Shown here piece after piece: positions 32,901 to 44,300 of a DNA stretch of 64,000 bases (within the stretch, counting starts at the first letter, position 1; every line of letters begins with the position of its first letter). The stretch covers positions 4,235,260 through 4,299,259 of the forward strand of contig CM119267.1 of assembly GCA_051294375.1 (NCBI GenBank), in the 5' to 3' direction. A program made the translations under genes and the position numbers. Source of the DNA: Paraspadella gotoi. Lineage: Eukaryota; Chaetognatha. The notes under the pieces were generated by a model. The model was not told the DNA's origin and made no database searches. It worked only from the letters and a program-made list of their open reading frames with translations.

Positions 32901-34760
32901 GAACCACAAATTGTGGCCGAGGTTATGGCTTTATTCCAGTTACTTATTTTTTTGGTTTCAATCAAGGTAAAACCTTCACGATGGAAGGCGTTCGAGCCGT
33001 TCCCGAACTTCGGGGCATCATCCCCAACTCGTTCGCCCACATTTTCGGGAGCATCGCCAAGGCGGAGGTGGAAACGAGATTTCTAGTCAGAGTCCAGTAT
33101 CTGGAGATCTACAACGAAGAGGTTGACAGTTAAAGAGATGAAGTTGGCTTCATTATTTATTTTTGTCGAACAATTTTTAAAAATGTCTTACTTCTTTTTC
33201 CCCCCCACCAGGTGAGAGATTTGTTGGGGAAAGACCAGGCGGCGCATCTGGAGGTGAAGGAGCGACCGGACGTTGGAGTTTACGTGAAGGATCTCTCGCA
33301 CTTCGTCGCCAACAACGCCGACGACATGGACAGGATCATGACGGTCGGCAACAAGAATCGCTCCGTCGGCGCCACAAACATGAACGAACATTCGTCGAGG
33401 TATCTTGACAGGAAAATACCAAAAAATTATTCATTTATTTAATAAATAAGCTGTCTTGCCCTTGTTATTTGACATGATATAGTGTGTTAAGGGCTCCCTC
33501 ACTCTTACAATGTAATAACTTACCAGAATCCTATAACGATTTTCCTTTTCCCTTTTGTTTTTTTTTTTTTTTTTTTTTTTTTTGTTTCGATCAAGATCCC
33601 ACGCCATCTTCACCGTCACCATAGAATGTAGCGAAAAAGGTTTGGACGGCGCTCAGCACGTGCGCATGGGTAAATTGAACTTGGTCGATCTGGCCGGATC
33701 AGAGCGCCAATCCAAGACCGGCGCCACTGGGCAGAGACTCAAAGAGGCGACGAAGATTAACTTGAGTCTTTCGACGCTGGGAAACGTCATCTCATCGCTT
33801 GTCGATGGAAAGTCAACTCACGTACCTTATCGGTAGGCCAATTTTCTCTTTTTTTCCCCTCTCAATTTGCTCTTTTTTTCCCTCTCAATTTTCTCTTTTT
33901 TTCCCTCTCAATTTGCTCTTTTTTTCCCTTGTTCTTTCTTTTTTCTTTATTTATTTTCTTTTTTTATTTTTTTTCAATTATTTTTTTATAGTATATAGCT
34001 CTTGCTCTCTTGGAATCAATTTTATTTTTATTTATTTATTTTTTTTAAAGGAATTCCAAGTTGACGCGACTTTTACAAGATTCGCTTGGAGGCAACGCCA
34101 AAACGCTGATGGTCGCTAACTGCGGGCCGGCCGACTACAATTACGACGAAACAATTAGGTCAGGCGCCGGTTTTCACGCGAGTCCCCAAACTTCTCTTTC
34201 TTCAACATAATGACTTGGCTTTTTCCAGTACCCTGCGCTACGCCAATCGGGCCAAGAACATTAAAAACCGTGCGCAAATCAACGAAGACCCGAAGGACGC
34301 CTTGCTCCGCCAGTTGCAGCAAGAGATGGAAGAGCTGAAGCGACAACTCAGCGAAGCCGGGGACGAGGACGGCGAAGGGGGCGAGAGCGAGGGTTAGCTC
34401 TGAGAATGAATAAATAAATAAATAAATTTAAAAAAATGAAATAAAATCTAATTCGACCGATTCAGGCGAAGACGAAAGTCCCGGAGTTCAACGTCGGCGA
34501 AAAGGGGCGCGCCGCGGCAGCAAATCGCTGAGCAAAGAGAAGAAAGCGGAGATCATGAATCAGATCGAGGTGGATCGAAGGGCGTTGGAGCAGGCCAAGG
34601 ACATGGCGGAGGAGCAGAGGAAGAAGGTGGAAGAGGAGTTGAAGAAGAGGGAAGAGGAAATCCGAACCGCAGATGAAGAACAGAAGTTGTTGTCGAGGAG
34701 GTTCGGTCGATGAGAATTTAAATTTTGTGGCGTTAAGTTGTTTTTATTTTCGATTCATCC

Positions 34761-34809
<49 letters not shown>

Positions 34810-35703
34810 GTTGAGTCAAATCGAAAAAAAGATCATCGTCGGCGGCGAGAATCTGCTGGAGAAAGCGGAAGAGCAGGACCGGTTGCTGCAGGAGAGCGCC
34901 GCAGAGCTGGAGAAGCGGCGGAAGCGCGAGGACGAGCTGCGGGAGGCGCTGGAGGCGAGGGAGGCCGAGCGGCTGGACATCGAGGAGAAGTACTCGACTT
35001 TGCAAGAGGAGGCGGCCGGAAAGACCAAGAAGCTGAAGAAGGTGTGGACCATGTACATGGCGGCCAAATCTGAAATGGCCGATCTTCAGCAAGAGCATCA
35101 GCGAGAAATGGAGGGCCTCTTGGAAAATGTGCGGCAACTGTCTCGGGAACTCAAACTGCACATGCTCATTATCGACAGCTTTATTCCTCAGGTGGGTCGA
35201 GAGACAGATTTTTGGTCTTTAAGATAAAGACCGTCAAATTATGTCTTTCAAAACGATTCAGGAATATCAAAATATGATGGAGCAACATGTTCACTGGAAC
35301 GAGGACATCGGCGAATGGCAGCTTAAGTGCGTCGCATACACTGGCAACAACATGAGAAAACAGACACCCGCTACCGACAGGTAAGGTGTACCATGAGACG
35401 ATGATTTAAAAAAAAAAAAAATGCGCTAAGGCATTAATTTATAAAATACTCCATCTTTCGATCCTCAGGGACGCGGATCTCGACTCGGAACTCGACTTGT
35501 CCCACGTTTATTACGCGTATTCCGAAGAAGGCGCCGCCATGGCGCTCGGCAACTCTCCCCGTGGCAAAAACCGAGAGGGCGGGGGAAAAGGTCGACCCAA
35601 GACCGCGTCGGGCCGGGAGGGTGGGGGTCGGCCCAAAACGGCTGGCGGTAGCAAGAAGAAGTCAAGGAATCCCCAAGCCGACATCAATTCCCTGCTACAA
35701 TGA
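29993..35703 (+). CDS. KIF3A: KIF3A, kinesin-II motor subunit
   Basis: Eleven exons: 29993-30094, 30195-30408, 32967-33121, 33212-33399, 33596-33832, 34051-34158, 34229-34392, 34466-34700, 34810-35191, 35262-35380 and 35469-35703, giving 712 aa, close to vertebrate KIF3A. The motor domain has [10 protein letters not shown], the P-loop GQTGTGKT (residues 101-108, split by intron 2), switch [11 protein letters not shown], switch [29 protein letters not shown] and the neck [18 protein letters not shown]. An acidic and basic linker, a coiled coil (about 400-600) and a tail follow. KIF3A-specific rather than KIF3B features are [36 protein letters not shown] and [16 protein letters not shown]3A pairs with KIF3B and KAP3 for plus-end transport in cilia (anterograde IFT). 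Intron 2 carries a 2.5-kb DIRS-like insertion; without it the intron would be about 70 bp. Confidence 0.96.
30439..30580 (+). repeat. left inverted terminal repeat of DIRS-like element
   Basis: About 142 bp from GTTCTTCCCCACCAACAA to GAGACAGAATCAC, pairing with 32735-32876 with only a few mismatches and one-base gaps. Confidence 0.85.
30983..32767 (+). pseudogene. gag-like open frames inside the DIRS-like element
   Basis: A proline-rich start (30983-31198, [12 protein letters not shown]) with a following helical stretch, and a longer open stretch at 31850-32767 rich in Ala/Leu/Ser with [19 protein letters not shown] and [10 protein letters not shown], resemble the first (gag-like) frame of DIRS elements. 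The two parts are in different frames, separated by the internal complementary region, and the second half seems to change frame near 31950-32010. The family assignment is tentative. Just upstream, 30760-30940 holds three imperfect copies of an approximately 60-bp unit around GGAGGGAAGAGCC. Confidence 0.4.
31341..31428. repeat. internal complementary region of DIRS-like element
   Basis: The first half, TTGTTGGTGGGGAAGAAC plus TACATGATAGAATT, is the inverse complement of the left end. The second half, GTGGTTCCATATGGAACC plus GGATTCTTCATGG and TTCTTCCCCACC, is the inverse complement of the right end. It lies about 0.9 kb from the left end and 1.5 kb from the right end. Confidence 0.8.
32735..32876 (-). 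repeat. right inverted terminal repeat of DIRS-like element
   Basis: The inverse complement of 30439-30580. It begins GTGATTCTGTCTCGTG and ends GTTGGTGGGGAAGAAC. Confidence 0.85.
33430..33462 (-). repeat. diverged fragment of dispersed repeat family A in KIF3A intron 4
   Basis: TTTAATAAATAAGCTGTC and TTGCCC resemble, in inverse complement, the GATAGCTTATTTATTAAATG core of the copies at 1203 and 14504. The match is short. Confidence 0.4.
33838..33930 (+). repeat. tandem pyrimidine repeat in KIF3A intron 5
   Basis: A unit of about 26 bases (CTCAATTTGCTC then TTTTTTTCCCCT) occurs about four times, alternating AATTTGCTC and AATTTTCTC. Confidence 0.7.
34762..34807 (+). repeat. CT dinucleotide microsatellite next to a KIF3A splice acceptor
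   Basis: An uninterrupted TC run of about 45 bases ends directly at the AG of the exon 9 acceptor (exon starts at 34810), so it serves as the polypyrimidine tract. Confidence 0.85.
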
Positions 35704-36204
35704 GAGCCCAAATAATTTGATCTGCCCCTTCCCTCAACCATAGAAAACGTATGTTCTCGATCTCTAGTTTTCCGGAAACTCGGAAATTGAACTCAAGTGT
35801 CCTTTTCCTTCAAGAATCGCTCTTATCATTTTAAAAGTTTCGCACCTCCCTCCACCTCCCTCAAACCTCCCCCCAATCTCCCCCAATCTTCTTTAATCCT
35901 CTCTGACGAGGATTATGGAAAGAACTTCGACCGGGCGGGTCTCGATGTAAAGTCAGTCGTTACTCGCCGCGGTCACTGGAATGAAAAAAAAAAGCCTGCT
36001 TGTACCGAATTTATCACTATGAGAGCGTTGTCTAAGGAACGGTTTTTCACTAGTTAAATTTGTGAAATAAATATTTCTCAACTTCAACGCCCTCCTGTCG
36101 TTTGCATTGAAAGTCGACGTAAGCGACGAATTGTTCCGTCATTTATTCTGTGATTCACGCCACTGTACTTTCTTAGAGATTACCTTTTCCTCTCGACTCA
36201 TAAA
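35704..36204 (+). other. KIF3A 3' UTR and DCPS promoter region
   Basis: AATAAA at 36066-36071 is a candidate KIF3A polyadenylation signal, 139 bp before the DCPS start codon. A short open frame at 35797-36057 has no family signal and is not called. Confidence 0.45.
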
Positions 36205-37878
36205 ATGGCCGAGACTCCGGAAGTGAAAAGACGCAAAGTCTCGTCCAACGACGTCGATGACGTCGTCGAAGCTGAAAAGAGAAACTGCGCCGATGAAGCG
36301 GCGACCGGCGAAGATTCTCCGGTTAATGACCTCGACAAGTTCAAGATCGTCAAAGTTTTGAATCACTTGAGGGAAAAACATTGCATCTTCCTGTTGGCGA
36401 AAGACGAAACTGATAAAGATGCCGTCGTAAAATTAGAAAAAACTGCCTTTGACGTTAGTAGAATCGAAAAAGCAAATTGTCTAAAAAACATAATTTAAGT
36501 AAATATAAAATTTGTGCTAAAAAACAAACTACCAAATCCTACTCGTTCGCTAAATTCCCTTTCAAAACCCAGGAGGATCTAAATTTGCTCAATCGGTTTT
36601 GTTCTTCCGAACTCGAAACGAAACTCGTCTTCAACAACGACATCTACTCGACGCTGATGGCGACTCCGTCCGAAGCGTTGGTTCGCGATGCCGCGGCTCT
36701 CAAAGCCTCCGTCATCCACCCGGCCACGCCTAATCACATCATCAAATATTCGGAGCAGGTAGGTCTTAACCAGAATAAAATGTCTCGGCATAAAATCGAG
36801 TTAGCGATATTTTTTGTAATTTTTTTCCCCCGGGACAAAGAGAGAGGGGGGTGGTGTTTATCACCTCGTCATCTTTTTATTCCCCCCCCCCCAACCGTTC
36901 TCAGGAGGTTTCCTACGTGACGGAGACGGCGGCGGATTACCGCTCGATCACTTTGCCTTATTTGGAATCCAACTCCTTCGACTGTCGGTGGATTCACAAC
37001 ATTCTCGACCACAAAAAGGAAACTGAGAGAATTATTTTCGAGGACGACGACGACGAGAAGGGATTCGTCCTTTTGCCAGGTTTTTTTTTTTCTCATATTC
37101 GTTTCTAAAAAAAATTTCGATGGAAAGGCTTTATTTTATTTTATTTATTTAAATTTTTTTTTTTGCGCACCGATCATTTTTGCGCTTATTGATACAAAAA
37201 TGGAAAATTAATAAAAAAATCGGGGATTAAATGTATTTTTGAGTCTTAACAACAACAAAAATTTTGTTTATTTTCATTGGTGAAAAAAGCCACAAAAAAA
37301 AAACTACTATTATTTTAGACATGAAGTGGGATGGACGCCAATTGAGCGATTTGTACCTGAGCGCCATCGTTCGTCGTCGCGACTTGAAATCGATTCGCGA
37401 TCTTCGTGCTCAACATTTACCGCTTTTGAGGAATATCCTGACCAAGGGAGTCGAAGCCATCGAAAAAAAGTACAATTCGCCTGCATTTCATTATTTACGA
37501 GAAAACGAGTGATATTTTAAAAATAGAAGGGAAAAAAATATTATTTTTTTTTCGTCAGATATTCTGTTCCGCTTTCGAAACTCGTGATGTACTTTCACTA
37601 TCAACCGACTTATTATCATCTTCACGTACATTTCACGCACGTTTCCTTCGAAGCTCAGGGACGAGACGCGTCGGGGGTAAGATTCGTAACGTGATTGGCC
37701 ACATTTCATTTTCTCATTTCTATTTTTAATTTAATTTTTTTTTTAGGCTCAAGTATTTCAAACTGTGCTGAATCTGATTGAAAAAGACGGAGATCACTTC
37801 GCGTCTTGCGACATTCCATTCAAACTAAAACACAATAGCGGACTTTATAAAGTTTACAAAGAGGCCGGAAAGATTTAA
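36205..37878 (+). CDS. DCPS: DCPS, scavenger mRNA-decapping enzyme
   Basis: Six exons: 36205-36453, 36573-36758, 36905-37079, 37319-37508, 37559-37676 and 37747-37878, giving 349 aa (vertebrate enzymes about 337). The N-terminal domain has KIVKVL, DAVVKLEKTAFDV, FNNDIYSTL and VIHPATPNHIIKYS. The C-terminal HIT domain has YRSITLPYLES, WIHNILDHKKE, GFVLLPDMKWDG, LRAQHLPLLRNIL and the histidine triad YYHLHVHF, with His287, His289 (expected nucleophile) and His291. The enzyme hydrolyses the capped fragments left by 3'-5' mRNA decay, releasing m7GMP, and is a homodimer. The N-terminus carries a basic KRRKV stretch that could act as a nuclear signal. An AATAAA lies 22 bp after the stop. Confidence 0.95.
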
Positions 37879-38329
37879 AATTAATTTCGTTTTTCGTCGA
37901 ATAAAATCTTAAAACTTTTTAGGTCTTCACTTTGCTGAGTTTAAAAAAGTGATTGTTGCTTATTTCTCCGTTTCGATGTCAATTACAGTTTCCTTTCTAT
38001 AAATAGGCGATATTTTTTTTTAATTTTACAAGCTGACCGCGCGGCGCTACTTTTTTTTGGCGGATATTTTTTTAACTCTCTTCATATCCTGTTTACTGTT
38101 TCTGTTATGTTGGTTATGTTTTTTAGGTAATGTTATGTTTTGCAATTGAAATTATTTTGAAAGATTGCGGGAATGGGAAAATGCAAAAACAAAAAACCGC
38201 CGAGTCGACTGTTACTCCATGAACTTAATATTAAAAGAACCCAGTAAAAATCCAGTTTTATGATGCGGAGCGCTTAGAAGAACAAAAAATATAACCGAGT
38301 CATTCTGCGAACAAAGGAAAAAAAAAATC
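37879..38329 (+). other. intergenic spacer DCPS to DMXL
   Basis: 450 bp of AT-rich sequence holding the DCPS polyadenylation signal and presumably the DMXL promoter. The DMXL first exon encodes only five residues, so its promoter should be just upstream of 38330. Confidence 0.4.
37900..37905 (+). terminator. DCPS: candidate DCPS polyadenylation signal
   Basis: AATAAA within the first 30 bases of the DCPS 3' UTR. Confidence 0.5.
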
Positions 38330-41300
38330 ATGAATCGACATCAGGTTAGTGTCTTCATGATGTAGATTTAGTTTCGTGATTGTAATCTATTCCATCGGCA
38401 ACACCCCCTTCGTGATCGCCATTGCTAGGTTCTCACCGGTGCCGTCAATTCCGGCGACTACTGTCACGCCGTCGGCTACGTAGAGGGTGTGCCGTTCGTA
38501 GCCTACGGCGCCGGTTGCGACGTGGTCATCCTGGCGGCGGACTTTCAACGCGTCCAGATCATCCCCGGCGCCACGCACGGCAACGTCCAGATCTCCTGCC
38601 TCGACTGCAGCCACGAATACGGGAAGATCGCTGCCTCTTACGGTCCCAGGGTCTGCGTCTTCGAACCCATTCCCCATCATCGCGAGGCCGGCGAGACCAG
38701 GGCCAACGCGGGTCAGTGCCTACATTTTTCAAATCAAGTATTTTGGTAGTTTTGGTATTCATCAATTTTACGTTTTTGGCCCCAGGCGGATGCCGCTCGG
38801 CGGCGAATTCACTGACGAAGCATCGCCTGGACTATAAATGGCAGCAAACGGCGAGCGTCGACGCCGAGTGCCACGTGGCGTCGCTTTCGTGGAACCTCGA
38901 AGGCACGCGCCTCCTCACCGCCGGCCGGGTCATTCAGATGTGGTTCTGCCCTGATCTGGAGCCCAAAGAGGAGGAGGCGGAGGCGTCCGAGGAAGCGGGA
39001 GATGGTGTGGTCTTCTCTCTGGGCGCGCCGACGACGACGACGACGACGACGGGAAACAAGGCGAAAATCGTCGCCAATCATCAGGTGTCGGGAGGGGGGG
39101 GTGTAGGAGGAAAGGAAAGAAGGTAAAACTATTGTATATGTATTTTTTGGGGTCTTTTTTTTTTTAATTTGACTTTATTAAATGACATTTTTTTAAAAAA
39201 AATTGTTTTAAATTATTTTAAATATTTTTAAACAAAAAAATTTTCCGTTCGTGGTTTTCTCGCGACGTAAAGTCGTTGACCGACGACGCCATCGCCGACG
39301 AACTCCTCCCGACTTCCCGTCGATCCTCGTCCTCACGTAAATGGGGACGCGATCGCTCGGCGAGTTTCACCAAGTTTCTTTCGAGAGCCAGCTTCTCTCG
39401 CTCTTCCGACGTTCGACTCGACCGAAAGATTCGCGAGAAATTTCATTCCTTTTCGAGGTGGTTTCTTTGGTCTATACCCAATTTTTTTTGAAGTAGTCCT
39501 TTTCGTCAAATATCATGTTTTCTCTCTCGTTTCACTCCTACCTTATTTACCGACAATAAGCGGTCTCCAGCGAGCGAGTCTGTCTTCGATCGTCACGCTG
39601 GGTTCCTCCAGCTCGCGTTCCTCTTTCCACGGGCGATCGACGCTCTTCGTTTCCGACTCCACTTACGAGCCGAAGCGAAGAAGGCACTTCTCCGAATCCA
39701 TGGCCGGCACAAATCCCGCCGACCCCTTCGCCAGTTTCATGGCCTTTGATTCGTTGAAGAGAGTTGTCGAGTCGAGGAGGGAGGGCGATGAAGCGGAAGT
39801 GGGCGAGAAGCGAATGAGGAAGCGGGAAAAGGGCGGGAGTAAGGATGGAGGATCGAAGAGGCGTGTTGTATGTGAGACGAAGAAAGGGGCAACTACTGTG
39901 ACCCCTGTGAAACAGATCTCTTCTCGAGTCGCTTTTTTAGGCAAACATTTGGTAAAAAAGAGAAAATAGATTTTCGCTTAATTCACGGAACGTTTTTTAT
40001 TTTTTTTTATTTATATCGAAATTCCCAGTGATCTCAATCGATGCATGCAGTTTGGAGTTTTTTTGCGGGAACAAATTGTATATAAATCACGATATCAAAT
40101 AAACTGATTTTTTCAAAATGATGTCAACAATAAAAACATATCAAAATATACCTGGTTAAGCGTATATAATTTCATAAAATGCATGATTTTAAAAAAATTT
40201 ACCCTTTTTTCGCTCACGCTTTTTTTTTTTTTTTTCAGGATTCGGCGATGGTGAACGGTTGCGCCTTGAGTTCCGACTCGAAGATGAACGGCGAAAGTTC
40301 GTTCCCTGTAAGCTGAGTTTACAAACAAAAGTCTCTCAACTAAATATCAACTCGTCTTGTAATTCTTTCGTCGATTCCAAAATTAGGATCATCGCACTTT
40401 CGCTTGGCGAACCCTCTGGCGTTGCGTGCCCTCGTCGCCAGTCTATCTGGCCCGTTTCTCGCACGACGGGTCGCTGTTTGCCACCGTCGGACACAACGAC
40501 CGCCTGGTCAAGATTTGGTACGAACAAACGGGCAACATCCACGCTTCCAGCCCCTCGCCTAGTTCCTCTTCCCCAGGTTCGAAGAATTAAGATGACGCCT
40601 TAAGAAATTTTCTTTAATTCTAATACTAATCATTTTGTTTCTTTTCAGGCGCCGTAAATCCCAGCTTTCCTTTTGTCCCCGGCCAGCGACCGGGAGAGAC
40701 CCATTTTTCTTTCGTCTACGTGGCTCATCCCCGCGCCGTCACGGGTTTTCAGTGGAGACGAACGAGCAAGTACATGCCGAGGGGCTCCGTGGCCAACGTC
40801 CTCGTCACTTCGTCCAAGGACAACATTTCCAGGTTCAATTAGTTGATTAGTTTTATTACTTTACTACTTATTTTAATTGAATTTTACTTAAATTGTGTCA
40901 AGACTTTGGGCGGAAACGATACTCCCCGAGGACTGCGTCTCTGCGTCTTCGTCTCAACCGGCATCGGCGTTGGTGGACCCGTCCGGCCGACGAATATCCC
41001 GGCATCACATTCACAAACACAAGGGAAAGATGATGGCGCGAATCAAGCACATCAGAAAGACGTTTCATGGCCACAAGTTCCGTCAGTCCGAAAGGCCGAA
41101 GGACACCGCTGAGGTATTGGAGGTCCGAGTCCATTGTTTTAGACATCCAAGCCATGAGCACCGGAGCAGTTTTTTTTTTAATCAAATTCTTGATAGATTT
41201 CTACCCTCCAAAGCCACATTTCTATTTTCTTGGCTTTCCCCCCTTCCCGTATTCATACCCATCAAATCCACTTTCCAATCTTTTTACCCATCAAATCCAC

Positions 41301-44300
41301 TTTCCAATCATCTTATTAATCAAATCCACTTTCCAATCTTATTAATCAAATTCACTTTCAAATCTTCTTATTAATCAAATCCACTTTCAAATCTTTTTAC
41401 CCATCAAATCCACTTTCCAATCTTATTAATCAAATCCACTTTCAAATCTTTTTACCCATCAAATTCACTTTCAAATCTTTTTACCCATCAAATCCACTTT
41501 CCAATCTTATTAATCAAATCCACTTTCCAATCTTCTTATTAACCAAATTCACTTTCAAATCTTTTTACCCATCAAATCCACTTTCCAATCTTCTTAATCA
41601 AATCACTTTCCAATTTATTAATCAAATTCACTTTCAAATCTTTTTACCCATCAATCCACTTTTCAATCTTCTTATTAATCAAATCCACTTTCAAATCATT
41701 TTACCCGTCAAAGCCACTTTCACCGACGGCTCACGACCTCCACAAGTTCGGGAGCGAAGCGGAAGCCGCCTCGTCATTGTCAGTCGGCGCCGGATTTCAC
41801 TTCCATCTGGCGGCGACCATCAATCCTGAGACGGACATTCCGCTCCTTCCGAACCTCACGGCCAACGGCGGTCCCTCTCAGTTCATTATTCAGGTGAGTT
41901 TTTCACGTTTTACTTTTTCAACATGAAGATTTATGTTTTTGGGATTATTTTAACATTAAAGTGAAAGGGAACAACTGCCACTTTTAAATGTTATGCACTA
42001 CTACTACAATACGTTAATGAAAATTAAAAATTCATGTCTGGATGGAAAAGACTTTTTTTTTATCGTAACTCCCCCCCCCGTCTTCGTCAGTGGTTGAATA
42101 ACAAGGAGATGTACTTCACCCTTCGCGCGGAGGAGATTCTGGTTTCGATGTCTCGGAAGGCGTTGACTCTCGAAGCCGCGTTGAGGAATCAAGTGGAGCA
42201 GAAAAGAAAGCGGGCGGAACGAGCGAGAGAGGCCAACGAAGACAGCGATGAAGACGAGGAGAACGAAGGTGAGGGGGCGTGCGTGGGAAAATAATCCTAT
42301 ATGGTGGCAGCGATGGTTTTGAGGTGCAGCATATAAAACTTCAAAAATATTCGCAGACAAAACAGAGGCGAGAAGCGATTTAGGTATATAATTCTTCGCG
42401 CATACATCGGATGAACTGAATACAAGTGTCTGTGTTGGATATAAACTTTTGTTAAACGTTGGATTAAAAATAAACTCACTTCGTTCGTGATTATTTAATA
42501 AATGATTAGGATGACGAAGTTTAGCAAAAGTTTATGTCCAACAACTGCTTTCATCCCTTGCGCTTCCGGCGTCTAAGCGCCGCAGAAACTAAAGCTAAAT
42601 ATTCGTTCGGTCGTGGACGACGAGACGCCAATGACGCCAACTTCGCCCGTTTCGCCGCTGCCGTCGTCGGCTCCGGTACCGACCATCGAGATAACCCTGG
42701 TGCCCGAAGGTCCGCGCCGCCCTCGCGGCTCCTTGCGCGGCGTTCGTTCCAAGTCCGCATCCCGCGCCTCCCGCTCCTCCGCCTCCGATTTGAGCGACGC
42801 GGAGCTCGAGATGTCACTCATTTCGGCGCCGTTCGTTTCGTCGCCGATTCATCCGGCGCACGATCCTCGGGCGCCGGAAAGGTTTCGTCGCGCAGTTTCC
42901 GAGGAGCCGCCCGAGTCAGAGGAAAAAGTAAACCTTGAGATTGTAGTGAAAAGAATTGCGATAATTTGATAATACGATAATGAATTTGGGATTCTAATTG
43001 TTTTTTACGCGCTTCGAAGGCGGAATCGGGACGGGGATTATTGGACGGAATCAGGAGCTCATTTTCTAAGTTGAACGTTTGTACGTCGATGGAAGAATAG
43101 TTTGAATCTCCATTTTTTAAAAATATCGATATTGGAGCTTCGTTGCTGAGATCGGCTCAACGTTGTTCTCTCGCCGCCGAATTCGCCTCGTAGTCGCGAA
43201 CTGACGACGGCTCTATAGACTTTGGATTTAACGAATTTCCTTTTTTCTCCAAATCCGAAATCTTTCTGCTATTAATCATTTTAACCCAGACTCTTTCACG
43301 TTTCACTTACTACTTTATACATATATATTATATAGTATCGAGTATTGCGCTCTTACTTATTTAACTTTCGTCCATTTACGTAGCTGTCGTGTTGAGCATC
43401 AATAATCCACAATTGTCCTATTCTTTTTCAGCCAAAAAACGACGAGGGAAGAACTGGTTTATGAAGAAGCACGAACACCTTCAAGACGACGCGGGCGCCG
43501 AAACCGGCGAAGGCAAACTCTCCCGTCAAGGCAGCGCCGTCTCCATGGCGTCGGCGGACAGCGATGCCGGAGGGGAAGGGCCGTTGACTCCTCATCCCAC
43601 ATGGGCCAAAGACTTGGCCTCACCGACCGAGGATCATTTGTGGGCGCAAATGACGCCCGGCGAATCGCTGGACCTTCGCATCGAGGCGCTCGTCCGCGAT
43701 TGGCACGAGTCTGCCGACATGCTCTTCGGCGTCCATCCCCTCGACGGAAGTCTCCTAGTTTGGCTCGTCGACTTTCTTGACGAGTATATTCCTGGTGAGA
43801 TTCATTAGTATTTAGTGATTTCTTCGTTTGATTTATCCATTTTATTTTCTCTTTGTTCTTAACTAGGATCGTACCGTCAGGCGCAAATCAGTTTTTCTTC
43901 TCAAATACCGAACGTCTTTCCTCTGGCCGACGCCTTTTCCGCCTCTTTCAACTTTCAGGTTGTCAAAAAACACAAAAAAATCAAATAGAAAAATACCACT
44001 CCAACAAAAGTACATACCTTATTGTTGTTCACCCAGCTCTACTGCACTCATTCCGCTCTGGATCTCAAGTCGGTTTTGGGGATCTCTTCTTCCTCTGTTG
44101 ACGACGAAGACGTCGAAGACGACTCCACGCCCGTCGACCACCAGAACCAGGAATTCGTTCCCGCCAACGCCGCCGGGAAAAACTCTGCGGGTATATCGCG
44201 TCACGATCCTTATTTTTGTTTGTTTATTTTTACACATTTTTAATGCGTATTTCGTTCACAGGTCAGAACAAATCTTACGGATTTTCTCCCAATATTCTTC

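Larger units (their letters stand above)
30425..32912. mobile_element. DIRS-like retrotransposon derivative in KIF3A intron 2
   Basis: The element has inverted terminal repeats of about 142 bp (30439-30580 and 32735-32876) and distinct outer ends. An internal segment at 31341-31428 consists of the reverse complement of the left end joined to the reverse complement of the right end, sharing the tetranucleotide AATT that also stands at both outer ends (30425-30428, 32909-32912, 31373-31376). Inverted repeats plus an internal complementary region joining both ends are the hallmark of DIRS-type tyrosine-recombinase retrotransposons, which replicate through a circle. No reverse transcriptase, RNase H or tyrosine recombinase was recognised, so this is a non-autonomous or internally deleted copy. 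No target-site duplication is evident beyond AATT. Confidence 0.75.

Noticed and set aside
35797-36057. An 86-aa open frame between KIF3A and DCPS
   Set aside because: There is no recognisable domain or splice context. It lies where the KIF3A 3' UTR is expected, just before the AATAAA.
43077-43080. DMXL exon 13 ending at the donor GTTTGT at 43077
   Set aside because: It would leave the wrong phase for exon 14. The donor GTACGT at 43081 restores it.
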